Source: Solidesulfovibrio sp. | GTDB lineage: Bacteria > Desulfobacterota > Desulfovibrionia > Desulfovibrionales > Desulfovibrionaceae | Length of the DNA stretch: 64,000 bases | Direction: 5' to 3' | Assembly (NCBI RefSeq): GCF_038562415.1 | Contig: NZ_JBCFBA010000010.1 | Location: 1-64,000 of the forward strand | In this document: positions 47,781 through 57,102 of the stretch, piece after piece | Layout of the letters: each line of letters starts with the position of its first letter | Numbering within the stretch: the first letter of the stretch is position 1 | The notes under the pieces: generated by a model | Seen by the model: only the letters and a program-made list of their open reading frames with translations | Told to the model about the DNA's origin: nothing | Databases searched by the model: none | Position numbers and translations under genes: made by a program

Positions 47781-50700
47781 TTAGCGCCGCAGCCGCTCCA
47801 CCAGGCGCTGGATGAACCAGAAAAGCGCCGGCACGAAGTAGACGCCGAGGATGGTGGCCGCGAGCATGCCGCCGAACACGGCCGTGCCCAGGGCGTGGCG
47901 GCTGGCCGCGCCGGCGCCCGAGGCGACCAGCATGGGCACGACGCCGAGGATGAAGGCGAAGGAGGTCATGAGGATGGGCCGAAAACGCAGGACGGAGGCG
48001 GAAACCGCGGCCACGTCCGGCGCGTCCCCGGCCTCGCGGCGCATTTTGGCGAACTCCACGATGAGGATGGCGTTCTTGGCGGCCAGGCCGATGAGCATGA
48101 CCAGGCCGATCTGGGCGTAGACGTTGTTGTCGAGCCCGCGCAGCATCTGCCCGGCCATGGCCCCGAACACGGCCAGGGGCACGGCCAGGATGACGGCGAA
48201 GGGCACGGCCCAGGATTCGTACTGGGCGGCCAGGACCAGAAAGACCATGACCAGGGCCAGGCCGAAGATGAAGACCGACTGGCTGCCGGATTTGACTTCC
48301 TGGTAGGCGATGCCGGTCCAGTCGTAGCCGTAGCCCTGGGGCAGCGTCGTCCTGGCCAGGTCGGCCATGGCGGACAGGGACTGGCCCGAGGAGAAGCCCG
48401 GGGGCGTGCCGCCGGCGATCTCCACGGCCCGGAACAGGTTGAAGCGGCGGATGTATTCCGGCCCCCGGATGTCCGTGGTCCGGCCAAGGGTGCTTAGGGG
48501 GACCATCTCGCCGGAAGCGCTTCGCACGAAAAAGCGCTCGATGTCGGCCGGTGAGCGGCGAAACCGCGGCTCGGCCTGGAGCATGACCCGGTAGGTGCGG
48601 CCGAATTTATTGAAATCGTTGACGTACAGGCCGCCGAGGTAGGTCTGCAGGGCCTCGAACACGTCGCTTGGCGGGATGCCCAGGGTCTGCACCTTGTCGC
48701 GGTCGAGGTCGTAGAACAGTTGCGGCACCTCGACGCTGAAGTCCGAGAACACGCCGGTCACGGACGGCAAAGCCCGGGCGTCGGCCATGAACCCGTAGGC
48801 CGTGCGGGCGAGCGCCTCGACCTTGCCGCCCGAGCGGTCCTGCAACTCGAACTGGAAGCCGCCCGTGGACCCCAGGCCCGGGATGGGCGAGGGGTTGAAG
48901 GCCATGACCACCGCCCCCTGCACCCCGGCGAAAAAGGCCTTGGCCCGGCCCATGACCGCGTCCAGGGCCAACTCCGGCGTCGCGCGCTCCTCCCAGGGTT
49001 TCAGGATGACGAACAGGGCGCTGGAATAGGAGCTGTAGGTGCCGGTCAGCAGGTTGTAGCCGCCCAGGGCCAGCACGTCGGCCACGGCCGGGTCGGCGGA
49101 CAGGTACTGTTCCAGGCGCGTGACCACGGCGTCGTTGCGCTCGACCGAGGCGCCTTCGGGCAGCAGCGCGTTGACGATGAAATAGCCCTGGTCCTCGTCC
49201 GGGACGAACCCCGTGGGCAAGGTTTTCAGCAGCCAATAGGTGCCGCCGACGACCAGGCCGAGCATGACCACGGTGACGAGGAAAAAGCGGATGGCGGCGC
49301 GCACCCCGGCGGCGTAGCCGTTGGTGGTCTTCTCGAAGACCGCGTTGAAGCCCCGGAAAAACGCCCCCAGCGGCCCCCGGGGCAGGCTGGCCGGCCGCAG
49401 GATCAGCGCGCACAGGGCCGGGGAAAGGGTCAGGGCGCAGATGGCCGACAGGGCCACGGACACGGCCAGCGTCAGGGCGAACTGCTGGTACAGCCGGCCG
49501 GTGACCCCGCCCATGAAGGCCACGGGCACGAACACGGAAATGAGCACCAGGGAAATGGCGATGACCGGCCCGGACACCTCGGCCATGGCCGCCTTGGTCG
49601 CCTCCTTGGGCGCCATCCCGCCATGGTCGATCTTGTGCTGCACCGCCTCCACCACGACGATGGCGTCGTCGACGACGATGCCGATGGCCAGGACCAGGCC
49701 GAACAGGGTCAGCGTGTTGATGGAGAAGCCGAAGACCTGCATGAAGGCGAAGGTGCCGACCAGGGACACGGGCACGGTGAGCATGGGAATCAGCGTGGCC
49801 CGGCCGTTTTGCAGAAAGATGTAGACCACGAGCAGGACGAGCAGCACGGCCTCGAACAGGGTCTTGACGACCTCGTGAATGGAGGCGGTGACGAATTTCG
49901 TGGTGTCGTAGGGAATGGTGTAGGCCACGCCGGCCGGGAAATAGCCGGCCTGCTCGGCCATGACGGCCCGGATCTTGGCCACCACGTCCAGGGCGTTGGC
50001 CCCGGGCAGCTGGAAGACCTGGATGGTGCAGGTGGGCTTGGCATTGAGCCGCGTGAAGGCGCTGTAGCTCTGGCTGCCGAGCTCCACCCGGCCCACGTCG
50101 CGCACGCGCACGATCTCGGCGCCCTTGCCCGTGCGCACGATGATGTTGGCGAATTCCTCGGGGTCGGACAGCCGGCCCTTGACCTGCACCGTGAGCTGGA
50201 ACTCCTGGCCGGGCGGGGCCGGCGGCATGCCGATCTGGCCGGCCGGGGCCTGGACGTTTTGCTGCTTGATGGCGTTGGAGACATCCGAGGCGGTCAGCCC
50301 CAGTCGGGCCAGCTTGTCCGGGTCGAGCCAGACGCGCATGCCGTAGTCGCGCTCGCCGAACACGGCCACGTTGCCGACCCCGGGAATCCGGGCCAGGGCG
50401 TCGGTGATGTTTATTTTCGCGTAGTTGTTGAGAAAAAGCGTATCCCGGCTGCCGTCGGGGGAATTGAGGTTGATCACGACCAGCATGTCCGGGGACTGCT
50501 TTTTCACCGAGATGCCGCGCCGGACGACTTCGGACGGCAGGCGGGAGTTGGCCAGGGCGACGCGGTTTTGCACGTCCACCGTGGCCAGGTCCAGGTCGCG
50601 GGCGATGTCGAAGGTGACGTTTAAGACCATGCGCCCGTCGTTGGAGCTCACGGAATTCATGTAGAGCATGTCCTGGGCGCCGTTGACCTCCTGCTCGATG

Positions 50701-50891
50701 GGCGTGGCCACGGACTCTTCCACGACCTGCGCGCTGGCCCCGTCGTAGGTGGCCACGACCTGCACCGTCGGCGGCACGATCTGCGGGTACTGGGCGATGG
50801 GCAGGGTCAGGATGCAGATGGCCCCGACCAGGGTGATGACGATGGAGATGACCGTGGAAAAGACCGGCCGTTCGATGAAGAAGTTGACCAT
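47781..50891 (-). CDS. RND-family multidrug efflux pump (AcrB/MexB-like)
   Basis: A 1036-residue proton-driven inner-membrane transporter of the HAE1 class. It starts MVNFFIERPVFSTVISIVIT and has twelve transmembrane segments in two groups. The proton-relay motif GIVVDDAIVVVEAV is in TM4, and the periplasmic porter domains include YDTTKFVTASIHEVVKTLFEA. It pumps drugs, bile acids or solvents in complex with the fusion protein encoded just upstream; an outer-membrane TolC-like factor is not adjacent. The ATG is 10 nt past the fusion-protein stop. Confidence 0.95.
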   Translation of the reverse strand: MVNFFIERPVFSTVISIVITLVGAICILTLPIAQYPQIVPPTVQVVATYDGASAQVVEESVATPIEQEVNGAQDMLYMNSVSSNDGRMVLNVTFDIARDLDLATVDVQNRVALANSRLPSEVVRRGISVKKQSPDMLVVINLNSPDGSRDTLFLNNYAKINITDALARIPGVGNVAVFGERDYGMRVWLDPDKLARLGLTASDVSNAIKQQNVQAPAGQIGMPPAPPGQEFQLTVQVKGRLSDPEEFANIIVRTGKGAEIVRVRDVGRVELGSQSYSAFTRLNAKPTCTIQVFQLPGANALDVVAKIRAVMAEQAGYFPAGVAYTIPYDTTKFVTASIHEVVKTLFEAVLLVLLVVYIFLQNGRATLIPMLTVPVSLVGTFAFMQVFGFSINTLTLFGLVLAIGIVVDDAIVVVEAVQHKIDHGGMAPKEATKAAMAEVSGPVIAISLVLISVFVPVAFMGGVTGRLYQQFALTLAVSVALSAICALTLSPALCALILRPASLPRGPLGAFFRGFNAVFEKTTNGYAAGVRAAIRFFLVTVVMLGLVVGGTYWLLKTLPTGFVPDEDQGYFIVNALLPEGASVERNDAVVTRLEQYLSADPAVADVLALGGYNLLTGTYSSYSSALFVILKPWEERATPELALDAVMGRAKAFFAGVQGAVVMAFNPSPIPGLGSTGGFQFELQDRSGGKVEALARTAYGFMADARALPSVTGVFSDFSVEVPQLFYDLDRDKVQTLGIPPSDVFEALQTYLGGLYVNDFNKFGRTYRVMLQAEPRFRRSPADIERFFVRSASGEMVPLSTLGRTTDIRGPEYIRRFNLFRAVEIAGGTPPGFSSGQSLSAMADLARTTLPQGYGYDWTGIAYQEVKSGSQSVFIFGLALVMVFLVLAAQYESWAVPFAVILAVPLAVFGAMAGQMLRGLDNNVYAQIGLVMLIGLAAKNAILIVEFAKMRREAGDAPDVAAVSASVLRFRPILMTSFAFILGVVPMLVASGAGAASRHALGTAVFGGMLAATILGVYFVPALFWFIQRLVERLRR

Positions 50892-50900
50892 GGCGGCAGC

Positions 50901-52112
50901 CTAGGGCTTGGCCGGGGCGGCGGCTGTTCCCGTGGCCGCCGGGGGGGCGTCCTCGGCCACCTTGACCGTCATGCCCGGCCGCACCTTGGACACGCCCTCC
51001 ACCACCACCCGGTCGTCGGGGGTCAGGCCGGTGTCGATGACGAAGGAGCCGTCCTTGCTCCCGCCGAGCGTGACGGCCTTGGCCTCGATGACGTCGCCCG
51101 GGCCGACCACGTAGACCGACTTGCTGCCCTGGACGTCGACAATGGCCCGCTGGGGCACGAGCAGCGCGCCCTTGCGCTCGTCGATGAGCGCCCGGACCTT
51201 GGCGAACTGGCCGGGCTTGAGCAGGCCCCGGGGGTTGGCGAAAACGCCCCGCACGCCAAGCGTGCCCGTCTTGGCGTCCACGGCCCGCTCGGCCATGTCC
51301 GGCACGCCCTTTTGCGGATAGACCGAATCGTCGGCCAGGATGAGGGTCAGGGAAAGGCGGGGTTCCCCCTCCTTGCCGCCGCGTTCCTGCATGGCCCGGG
51401 TGAATTCCAGGTAATCGCGCTCGCTGATGGAAAAATCGACGTAGATGGGGTCGGTGGAGGAGATTTCGGCCAGAAGCGTGTTGTCGCCCTTGCCGACCAG
51501 GTTGCCGACGTTGACCAGGGCCTTGCCGATGCGGCCGGTGATGGGCGCCGTGACCTTGGTGTAGCCGAGGTCGCGTTCGGCCGTTTCCACGGCGGCCTTG
51601 GCGCTGTCCAGGTTGGCCGCGATTTCGCGCTGGTTGGTGAGCTTGGTGTCGTATTCGTCGCGGCTGACGGCCTTTTGCTTGTAGAGCTGCTCGAACCGGG
51701 TGAAATCCACTTGCGCCTTGGACAAAAGGGCCTGCTGGCGGGCGAGCTCGGCCTGGGCCTTTTTCAGGTTTTCCATGTACTGGCGCGATTCGATGACGAA
51801 GAGCACGTCGCCCTGCTTGACCATGGCCCCTTCGGTGAACAGCCGCTCCTTGAGGTAGCCCTCGACCCTGGCCCGCACTTCGATATTCTCCTTGGCCGCC
51901 AGGCGCCCGACGTATTCGATGACGATGGGCACGTCGGCCACCACCGGCCGTTGCGCCGTCACCAGTACGGCCGGCGGCGCGGCGCTTGGCGTGGCGGCCT
52001 GCTTCTTGTCCGCCTCGCCCTGTCCGCAACCCGAAAGGAGCAAGGCGGCGCAAAGGGCCAGGGCCGAGGCAAGACCGATACGAGCAACAGGACGGGGCGA
52101 CAGGCTGGGCAT
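50901..52112 (-). CDS. RND efflux periplasmic adaptor lipoprotein (AcrA/MexA-like)
   Basis: A 403-residue membrane-fusion protein. Residues 1-28 form a lipoprotein signal with lipobox LLSGC. The lipoyl half-motif KENIEVRARVEGYLKE is followed by a coiled-coil hairpin (ENLKKAQAELARQQALLSKA), the second lipoyl half and beta-barrel domains, ending with a low-complexity Ala/Pro tail. It bridges the RND pump to an outer-membrane channel. CAAGGAGC precedes the ATG. No local repressor gene is seen; the upstream 301-nt gap is divergent. Confidence 0.94.
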   Translation of the reverse strand: MPSLSPRPVARIGLASALALCAALLLSGCGQGEADKKQAATPSAAPPAVLVTAQRPVVADVPIVIEYVGRLAAKENIEVRARVEGYLKERLFTEGAMVKQGDVLFVIESRQYMENLKKAQAELARQQALLSKAQVDFTRFEQLYKQKAVSRDEYDTKLTNQREIAANLDSAKAAVETAERDLGYTKVTAPITGRIGKALVNVGNLVGKGDNTLLAEISSTDPIYVDFSISERDYLEFTRAMQERGGKEGEPRLSLTLILADDSVYPQKGVPDMAERAVDAKTGTLGVRGVFANPRGLLKPGQFAKVRALIDERKGALLVPQRAIVDVQGSKSVYVVGPGDVIEAKAVTLGGSKDGSFVIDTGLTPDDRVVVEGVSKVRPGMTVKVAEDAPPAATGTAAAPAKP

Positions 52113-52413
52113 GCGGGGCTCCTTGACTGGTCTTCACGGTATTGTTGTCTGAATACGCCATGATACTTATCCGGCGCAACCGGAAAAGTGGCCCGCGCCG
52201 TGACGCAGTCGCCCTGGAAACGGAGAAAGCCCCGTGCCCGATGCAACGGCCGGGAATGCGGCGCCGTGGCCGCCATGTCCGACGCCCTGGCCGCCGCGTC
52301 GTGAATCGGCTCGGCCCGGCGGCCGACCGGTTGACAGGGACGCCGGATTTGCCGCATGCCTGGGGTCCGGTTTTCCGGCGCCCATTACGGCGCCCCATGC
52401 CAAGGAGCCCCGC
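52113..52413. other. Divergent promoter region without a gene
   Basis: This 301-nt gap separates the efflux operon (minus) from the DUF47 gene (plus). On the minus strand TTGCGC and GTATTC lie 17 nt apart near 52160-52190, a weak promoter candidate for the pump. No convincing operator or gene was found. Confidence 0.35.
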
Positions 52414-53088
52414 ATGCTGCCGTCCTTCCTTCGCTTTGCCGGCCCCCGCCGCCAGGATTACCTGCCGGGCCTGCTCGACCATTACCGGCCCGTCGCCCGG
52501 GGGATGGCCCTTTTGCACGAGGCCCTCAAACACGCCGTCAACAAGCGCCCGGACAAGGGATTCCGCGTCCTGACCGGCGAGATCGACATCCTCGAGGCCG
52601 AGGCCGACAAGGTCAAACGCCGCATCCGCAACCACCTGCCGGCCGGCTTCCTCATGGTCGTGGACAAGACGCTGTTCCTCAACTACACCGGCCGCCAGGA
52701 CAACATCCTCGACGCCGTGCAGGAGGCCGTCACCTGGCTGGCCCTGGCCCCCTTCGACGTCCCGCCGGCCCTGGCCGAGGCCATGACCGGAAGCGTGGCC
52801 GAGGCCGCCGAGACCGTGGCCCTGCTCCATACGGCGCTGTCGGAAGGCATCGGGCTCATCCTGCACGCCAAGGGCGATCGCGGCGCCACCAAAAAACACA
52901 TCCAGGACGTGCGCGGCCAGCACCTCAAGGTCGTCAAGGCCAAGCGCGGCCTCATCGCCGCCGCCTACGCCTCGGGCCTGGAATTCGGGCGCGTCTACCA
53001 GGTCATCCGCTTCGTGGAATACGTCTACCGGGCCAGCCACAACGCCGAGGGCTGCGCCGACATCCTGCGGGCCATGCTGGCCCGCTGA
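52414..53088 (+). CDS. DUF47 (PhoU-like) protein
   Basis: A 224-residue all-helical PhoU-fold protein of the DUF47 family. Typical features are the helix LLDHYRPVARGMALLHEALKH, a short acidic EIDILEAEADKVKRRIR helix (ExxxD metal-binding style) and GRQDNILDAVQEAVTWLA. DUF47 proteins usually accompany Pit phosphate transporters. This copy has no transporter next to it; a Pit gene with its own DUF47 partner lies 3 kb downstream. AAGGAG lies 6 nt before the ATG. Confidence 0.85.
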   Translation: MLPSFLRFAGPRRQDYLPGLLDHYRPVARGMALLHEALKHAVNKRPDKGFRVLTGEIDILEAEADKVKRRIRNHLPAGFLMVVDKTLFLNYTGRQDNILDAVQEAVTWLALAPFDVPPALAEAMTGSVAEAAETVALLHTALSEGIGLILHAKGDRGATKKHIQDVRGQHLKVVKAKRGLIAAAYASGLEFGRVYQVIRFVEYVYRASHNAEGCADILRAMLAR

Positions 53089-53099
53089 GGCCGCGGCGC

Positions 53100-53144
53100 G
53101 GCGGCGGGTGTGCCCCGGCCGCCGCCCGGGGCACACCCGCCGCC
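53100..53144 (+). terminator. 19-bp perfect stem-loop between DUF47 and perR-like genes
   Basis: A perfect 19-bp inverted repeat (53100-53118 with 53126-53144) and a 7-nt loop, with no U-run after it. It is the longest perfect GC-rich hairpin noted in the window and starts 11 nt past the DUF47 stop. It probably ends or protects that transcript. Confidence 0.6.
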
Positions 53145-53162
53145 CTCCGCACCAGGAACGCC

Positions 53163-53609
53163 ATGTCCCAGGGACAAGACAGACTCGAGGCCATCCTCGG
53201 CCGCCTGCGCGGCCACGGTCACCGCATCTCCCCCCAGCGGCTGGCCATCCTGCGCCTTTTGGCCGAAACCCCCGACCATCCCACGGCCGAGGACCTCCAC
53301 CGGCGGCTTTTGCCCGAATTCCCGGACATGAGCCTGGCCACGGTCTACAAGGCCATCGCCGTGCTCAAAAAGCACGGCGAGATCCTGGAGCTCCAGTTCA
53401 GCGACCGCGACAACCGCTACGACGCCCGTTTTCCGACCCCCCATCCCCATTGCGTCTGCCTGGCCTGCGGCGCCATCGCCGACCCGCCGGCCCCGGGCCT
53501 TGCGGCCGTGACCGAGGCCCTGGCCGCCGCCAGCGGCTACGCCATCACCTCCCATCGCCTGGATTTCTACGGCCTGTGCCCGGCCTGCCGGGCGAAACCG
53601 GGCCCATGA
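53163..53609 (+). CDS. Fur-family regulator, PerR-like
   Basis: A 148-residue Fur-family repressor. The winged helix (HRISPQRLAILRLLAETPDHPTAEDL, SLATVYKAIAVLKKHGEI) spans residues 20-75. Candidate regulatory ligands include His39, Asp87 and His94/His96 (PTPHPHC), with Asp107. The structural zinc site is formed by C99-x2-C102 and the C-terminal CPAC. The catalase gene follows 166 nt downstream, which supports PerR-type peroxide sensing over iron control. AGGAAC precedes the ATG. Confidence 0.85.
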   Translation: MSQGQDRLEAILGRLRGHGHRISPQRLAILRLLAETPDHPTAEDLHRRLLPEFPDMSLATVYKAIAVLKKHGEILELQFSDRDNRYDARFPTPHPHCVCLACGAIADPPAPGLAAVTEALAAASGYAITSHRLDFYGLCPACRAKPGP

Positions 53610-53632
53610 CCGCGCCGCCCCCGGTCCGACAG

Positions 53633-53672
53633 GCCCCCTCCGGCGTTTTTCGCCGGGAGGGGGCTTTTTTTT
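53633..53672 (+). terminator. Intrinsic terminator of the perR-like gene
   Basis: A strong GC-rich stem (GCCCCCTCCGGCG with CGCCGGGAGGGGGC, one bulge) and a five-T loop are followed by eight T residues (53665-53672). It isolates the regulator from katA. Confidence 0.9.
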
Positions 53673-53681
53673 GTTTTTCCA

Positions 53682-53710
53682 TTGCCAGGCTGCCCCGCTT
53701 CTTGTAGAGA
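53682..53710 (+). promoter_or_regulatory. Candidate katA promoter and overlapping operator
   Basis: TTGCCA (53682-53687) and TAGAGA (53705-53710) are 17 nt apart. The AT-rich stretch TAGAGAATCACTATCCATAAG overlaps and follows the -10 and could hold a regulator site, though it is not a clear match to the Gram-positive PerR box. Confidence 0.35.
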
Positions 53711-53775
53711 ATCACTATCCATAAGTTCCCGCCAGTTCACGGCGACAACAGGCCCAAAGGCCAGGGAGACGTCAC

Positions 53776-55284
53776 ATGCCCGAAAACAAGACCATGACCA
53801 CCGGATTCGGCGCGCCCATCGGCAACGACCTCAATACGGCCACGGCCGGCCCGCGCGGCCCGGCGCTCATGCAGGACGTGCATCTTCTGGAAAAAATGGC
53901 CCACTTCGACCGGGAACGCATCCCCGAACGGGTGGTCCACGCCAAGGGCGCCGGCGCCTACGGCTTCTTCGAGGTCACGGCCGACGTGACCGCCTACACG
54001 AAAGCCAAATTTCTTTCGGCCGTGGGCAAGCGTACCGAGGTCTTCGCCCGCTTCTCCACGGTCGGCGGCGAGCGCGGCTCGGCCGACACCGCCCGCGACC
54101 CGCGCGGCTTCGCGCTCAAGTTCTACACCGAGGACGGCAACTACGACATGGTCGGCAACAACACGCCGGTCTTCTTCATCCGCGACCCCCTCAAGTTCCC
54201 GGATTTCATCCACACCCAGAAGCGCAACCCCAAAAGCAACCTCAAAGACGCCAACATGTTCTGGGATTTCCTGTCGCTGACCCCGGAATCCCTGCACCAG
54301 GTGACCGTGCTCTTCTCCGACCGCGGCACGCCCGACGGCTACCGCCACATGAACGGTTACAGCAGCCACACCTACAAATGGTACAACGCGGCCGGCGAAT
54401 ACTTCTGGGTGAAATACCACTTCAAGACCGACCAGGGGATAAAAAACCTCACCCGGCAGCAGGCCGACGAACTGGCCGGCGCCAATCCCGACTACGCCAC
54501 CGAGGACCTCTACAAGGCCATCGAAGCCGGCAATCCGCCCTCCTGGACCCTGGAAATGCAGATCATGAGCCCGCAGCAGGCCAAGGACTACCGCTTCGAC
54601 ATCTTCGACGTGACCAAGGTCTGGCCCCACGCCGACGTGCCGCCCCTGGTCATCGGCAAGATGGTCCTTGACCGCAACCCGGTGAACTACTTCGCCGAGG
54701 TGGAGCAGGCGGCGTTTAATCCCAGCAACCTCGTGCCCGGCATCACCGTCTCCCCGGACAAGATGCTACAAGGCCGGCTTTTCTCCTACCACGACACCCA
54801 CCTGCACCGCCTGGGCCCCAACTACCAGCTCATCCCGGTCAACGCGCCCAAGGCGGCCAACGTCGCCAACTACCAGCGCGACGGCTTCATGCGCACCGAT
54901 GACGGCGGCGGCGACGGCCCCAACTACTGGCCCAACAGCTTCGGCGGCCCGGCCCCGGACCCCGACGCCCTGGAACCCCGCTTCCCCCTGGAGGGCGAGG
55001 CCGGGCGCCACGAATACAGCCATCCCAACGACGACTTCTCCCAGCCCGGGGAACTGTATCGCAAGGCCATGGGCGACATGGACCGCGAGCACCTTATCGG
55101 CAACATCGTGGCCCACCTCGGCGGCGCCCTGCCGCGCATCCAGAAGCGCCAGTGCGCCCTGTTCCACAAGGCCGACCCGGCCTGGGGCGAGGGCGTGGCC
55201 GCCGGGCTGGGGCTCGACCTGGCGGAAGTCAGGAAGCTCGCGGACATGACCAAGGAAGAACGCGCCGCGGCCACGGCGCAGTAA
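53776..55284 (+). CDS. katA: Clade-3-type heme catalase
   Basis: A 502-residue monofunctional catalase that dismutates hydrogen peroxide. Catalytic His55 ([10 protein letters not shown]) and Asn128 (DMVGNN) are present, with proximal heme ligand Tyr338 in [10 protein letters not shown]. Length and the absence of the large C-terminal flavodoxin domain fit the small-subunit type. GGGAGAC lies before the ATG. It is preceded by a PerR-like gene and followed by a REP-like element. For a sulfate reducer this points to oxygen tolerance. Confidence 0.96.
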   Translation: MPENKTMTTGFGAPIGNDLNTATAGPRGPALMQDVHLLEKMAHFDRERIPERVVHAKGAGAYGFFEVTADVTAYTKAKFLSAVGKRTEVFARFSTVGGERGSADTARDPRGFALKFYTEDGNYDMVGNNTPVFFIRDPLKFPDFIHTQKRNPKSNLKDANMFWDFLSLTPESLHQVTVLFSDRGTPDGYRHMNGYSSHTYKWYNAAGEYFWVKYHFKTDQGIKNLTRQQADELAGANPDYATEDLYKAIEAGNPPSWTLEMQIMSPQQAKDYRFDIFDVTKVWPHADVPPLVIGKMVLDRNPVNYFAEVEQAAFNPSNLVPGITVSPDKMLQGRLFSYHDTHLHRLGPNYQLIPVNAPKAANVANYQRDGFMRTDDGGGDGPNYWPNSFGGPAPDPDALEPRFPLEGEAGRHEYSHPNDDFSQPGELYRKAMGDMDREHLIGNIVAHLGGALPRIQKRQCALFHKADPAWGEGVAAGLGLDLAEVRKLADMTKEERAAATAQ

Positions 55285-55311
55285 GGAGTGAGCGGTAAAA
55301 CGGGGGTGTGA

Positions 55312-55358
55312 AAGCCTCCGGCGGCCAGGAGGGGCTTTCCGCCCCTCCTGGACCTCCC
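55312..55358 (+). repeat. REP-like palindromic element, copy 3
   Basis: Arms AAGCCTCCGGCGGCCAG and CTGGACCTCCC as in copies 1 and 2, with a longer central hairpin GAGGGGCTTTCCGCCCCTC. It lies between the convergent ends of katA and the Pit transporter gene, where it may also act as a terminator. Confidence 0.85.
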
Positions 55359-55403
55359 CGCAAGGGCATCGGGACGCGGGGGGAAACGTGGGGCGCCGGC
55401 GCA

Positions 55404-56414
55404 TTACCGGGCGATGCCGGTCAGGGAAAGGGCTTCGTAGCAGACCGCCGCCACCACGGCCGAGGCCGGAATGGTCATCACCCAGGCCACCACCAGCCGG
55501 CCGGCCACCCCCCAGCGCACGGCCGACAGCCGCTTGGAGGCGCCCACGCCGATGACCGTGGTGGAGATGGTGTGGGTGGTGGAAATGGGCGCGCCCAGGG
55601 CCGAGGCGCCGCAGATGACGGCCGCGGCCGCCGTCTCGGCGGCGAAACCGTGGATGGGTTCGAGCTTGAAGATCTTGTGGCCCATGGTCTTGACGATCTT
55701 CCAGCCCCCCGAGGCCGTGCCCAGGCCCATGGCCATGGCGCAGGAGAGCTTGACCCAAAACGGCACGACCATTTCCGGGATCTCGCCGAAAAGGAACAGG
55801 GCCAGCGTGATGATGCCCATGGTCTTCTGGGCGTCGTTTAAGCCGTGGCTCGTGGCCATGAAGGCCGAGGACAGGATCTGCAGCTTCTTGAACAGGAAAT
55901 TGACCCGCCGGGGCGTCGAGCGCCGCACCAGCCACGACAGGATGACCATCAGCGCGTAGCCGGAGAGAAACCCGGCCAGGGGGGACAGGACCAGGGGCAG
56001 CAGGACCTTGCTGGCGATGGAGCCGTAGCTCGGCGCGTCAAAGCCGCCGTAGGCGATGGCCGCGCCCACCAGGCCGCCCACCAGGGCGTGGGAGGACGAC
56101 GAGGGCAGGCCCCAGTACCAGGTGAGCAGGTTCCAGAAAATGGCCCCCAAAAGCGCGGCCAGGACCACGCCCTGGCTGCCGGCCACCACCTCGGGCCGCA
56201 CGATGCCGCTGCCGATGGTGTGGGCCACGGCCGTGCCCAGAAACGCCCCCAGCAGGTTCAGGGCCCCGGCCATGCACACCGCCGCCAGGGGCGAGAGGAC
56301 CTTGGTGGAGACGATGGTGGCGATGGCGTTGGCGCTGTCGTGGGCGCCGTTGGTGAAGTCGAAGACGAGCGCGATGGCCACCACCGCCACGAGCAGGAAG
56401 GGGATGTCAGGCAT
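55404..56414 (-). CDS. pit: Low-affinity inorganic phosphate transporter, PiT family
   Basis: A 336-residue inner-membrane transporter (about ten helices) of the PiT family, which moves metal-phosphate with a cation gradient. The duplicated signature is visible as FDFTNGAHDSANAIATIVSTKVLSP near the start and MATSHGLNDAQKTMGIITLAL mid-protein, each with the conserved GxxDxxN/NDxxK core. GASALGAPISTTHTISTTVIGVG also fits. Its ATG overlaps the end of the upstream DUF47 gene by 8 nt, giving the usual DUF47-pit pair. Confidence 0.94.
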   Translation of the reverse strand: MPDIPFLLVAVVAIALVFDFTNGAHDSANAIATIVSTKVLSPLAAVCMAGALNLLGAFLGTAVAHTIGSGIVRPEVVAGSQGVVLAALLGAIFWNLLTWYWGLPSSSSHALVGGLVGAAIAYGGFDAPSYGSIASKVLLPLVLSPLAGFLSGYALMVILSWLVRRSTPRRVNFLFKKLQILSSAFMATSHGLNDAQKTMGIITLALFLFGEIPEMVVPFWVKLSCAMAMGLGTASGGWKIVKTMGHKIFKLEPIHGFAAETAAAAVICGASALGAPISTTHTISTTVIGVGASKRLSAVRWGVAGRLVVAWVMTIPASAVVAAVCYEALSLTGIAR

Positions 56415-57042
56415 TTTTGAGCACCACGCCTTCCAGGACGTCGGAGAGGGCCTCGGTGCGCTCCACGGCCGCCTCGATGCGGTCGAAGAGGTGCTTCCAT
56501 TTGACGATGTCGAGGATGGCGGCGTAATCGCCCGTCTCCTCGCCGCCGTCGTAGAGTTCGCCGATGCCGACCATGAGCAGGGTCTCGCACTCGTGCTTGA
56601 GGTTCTCGATCTTGAGGAAATACTCCTCGGCCTGCTTGTTTTGGCGCATGCGCACGAGCACCGCGCCGATCTCCTCGATCATGGCCCGCAGGTTGGAGAT
56701 GATGCGCCGGGCCGGATAGCGGATGCGGGTGAAGCCGAAAAGCCCCACCCGCGAGGCGATGGCCTTGATGAGGTTGAGGATGTCTTCCTGGGTGAGGTTG
56801 ATTTCGTGGATGTCCTCGCGGTCGATGGGCGTGATGAACGTCAGCGACAGCTCCTTGGCGATGCGCCGGCTGATGGCGTTGCCTTCGGATTCGATGATGG
56901 TGATGCGCTTGCAGCGCTCCTCCACGTCGTCGAAGGTGGTGAAGAGCTCGTCGAGGATGATGGCCGCCTTGACGAGCTTGCGGTGTTGCTCCGTAAAAAG
57001 GTCGTAGAATTTCACCGACCTGGGAAACAAGCTGAAACCCAT
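56407..57042 (-). CDS. DUF47 (PhoU-like) accessory protein of the Pit transporter
   Basis: A 211-residue helical PhoU-fold protein. It begins MGFSLFPRSVKFYDLFTEQH and contains DDVEERCKRITIIESEGNAISRRI and a TPIDREDIHEINLTQEDILN segment, both typical of DUF47. It overlaps pit by 8 nt, and family knowledge supports a role in controlling that transporter. The ATG at 57042 has GGAG 5 nt upstream and begins the conserved domain; the longer in-frame leader is not conserved-looking. Confidence 0.9.
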   Translation of the reverse strand: MGFSLFPRSVKFYDLFTEQHRKLVKAAIILDELFTTFDDVEERCKRITIIESEGNAISRRIAKELSLTFITPIDREDIHEINLTQEDILNLIKAIASRVGLFGFTRIRYPARRIISNLRAMIEEIGAVLVRMRQNKQAEEYFLKIENLKHECETLLMVGIGELYDGGEETGDYAAILDIVKWKHLFDRIEAAVERTEALSDVLEGVVLKNA

Positions 57043-57102
57043 GGCGTCTCCGCTACAAAGTGTTGACGGCCCGATTGCCGTTGCGCGCACGCACGCGCGC
57101 CC

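Noticed and set aside
48607-53136. A 1509-codon minus-strand frame across the efflux operon
   Set aside because: Out of frame with both RND genes, which have full motifs; low-complexity Arg/Gly/His translation.
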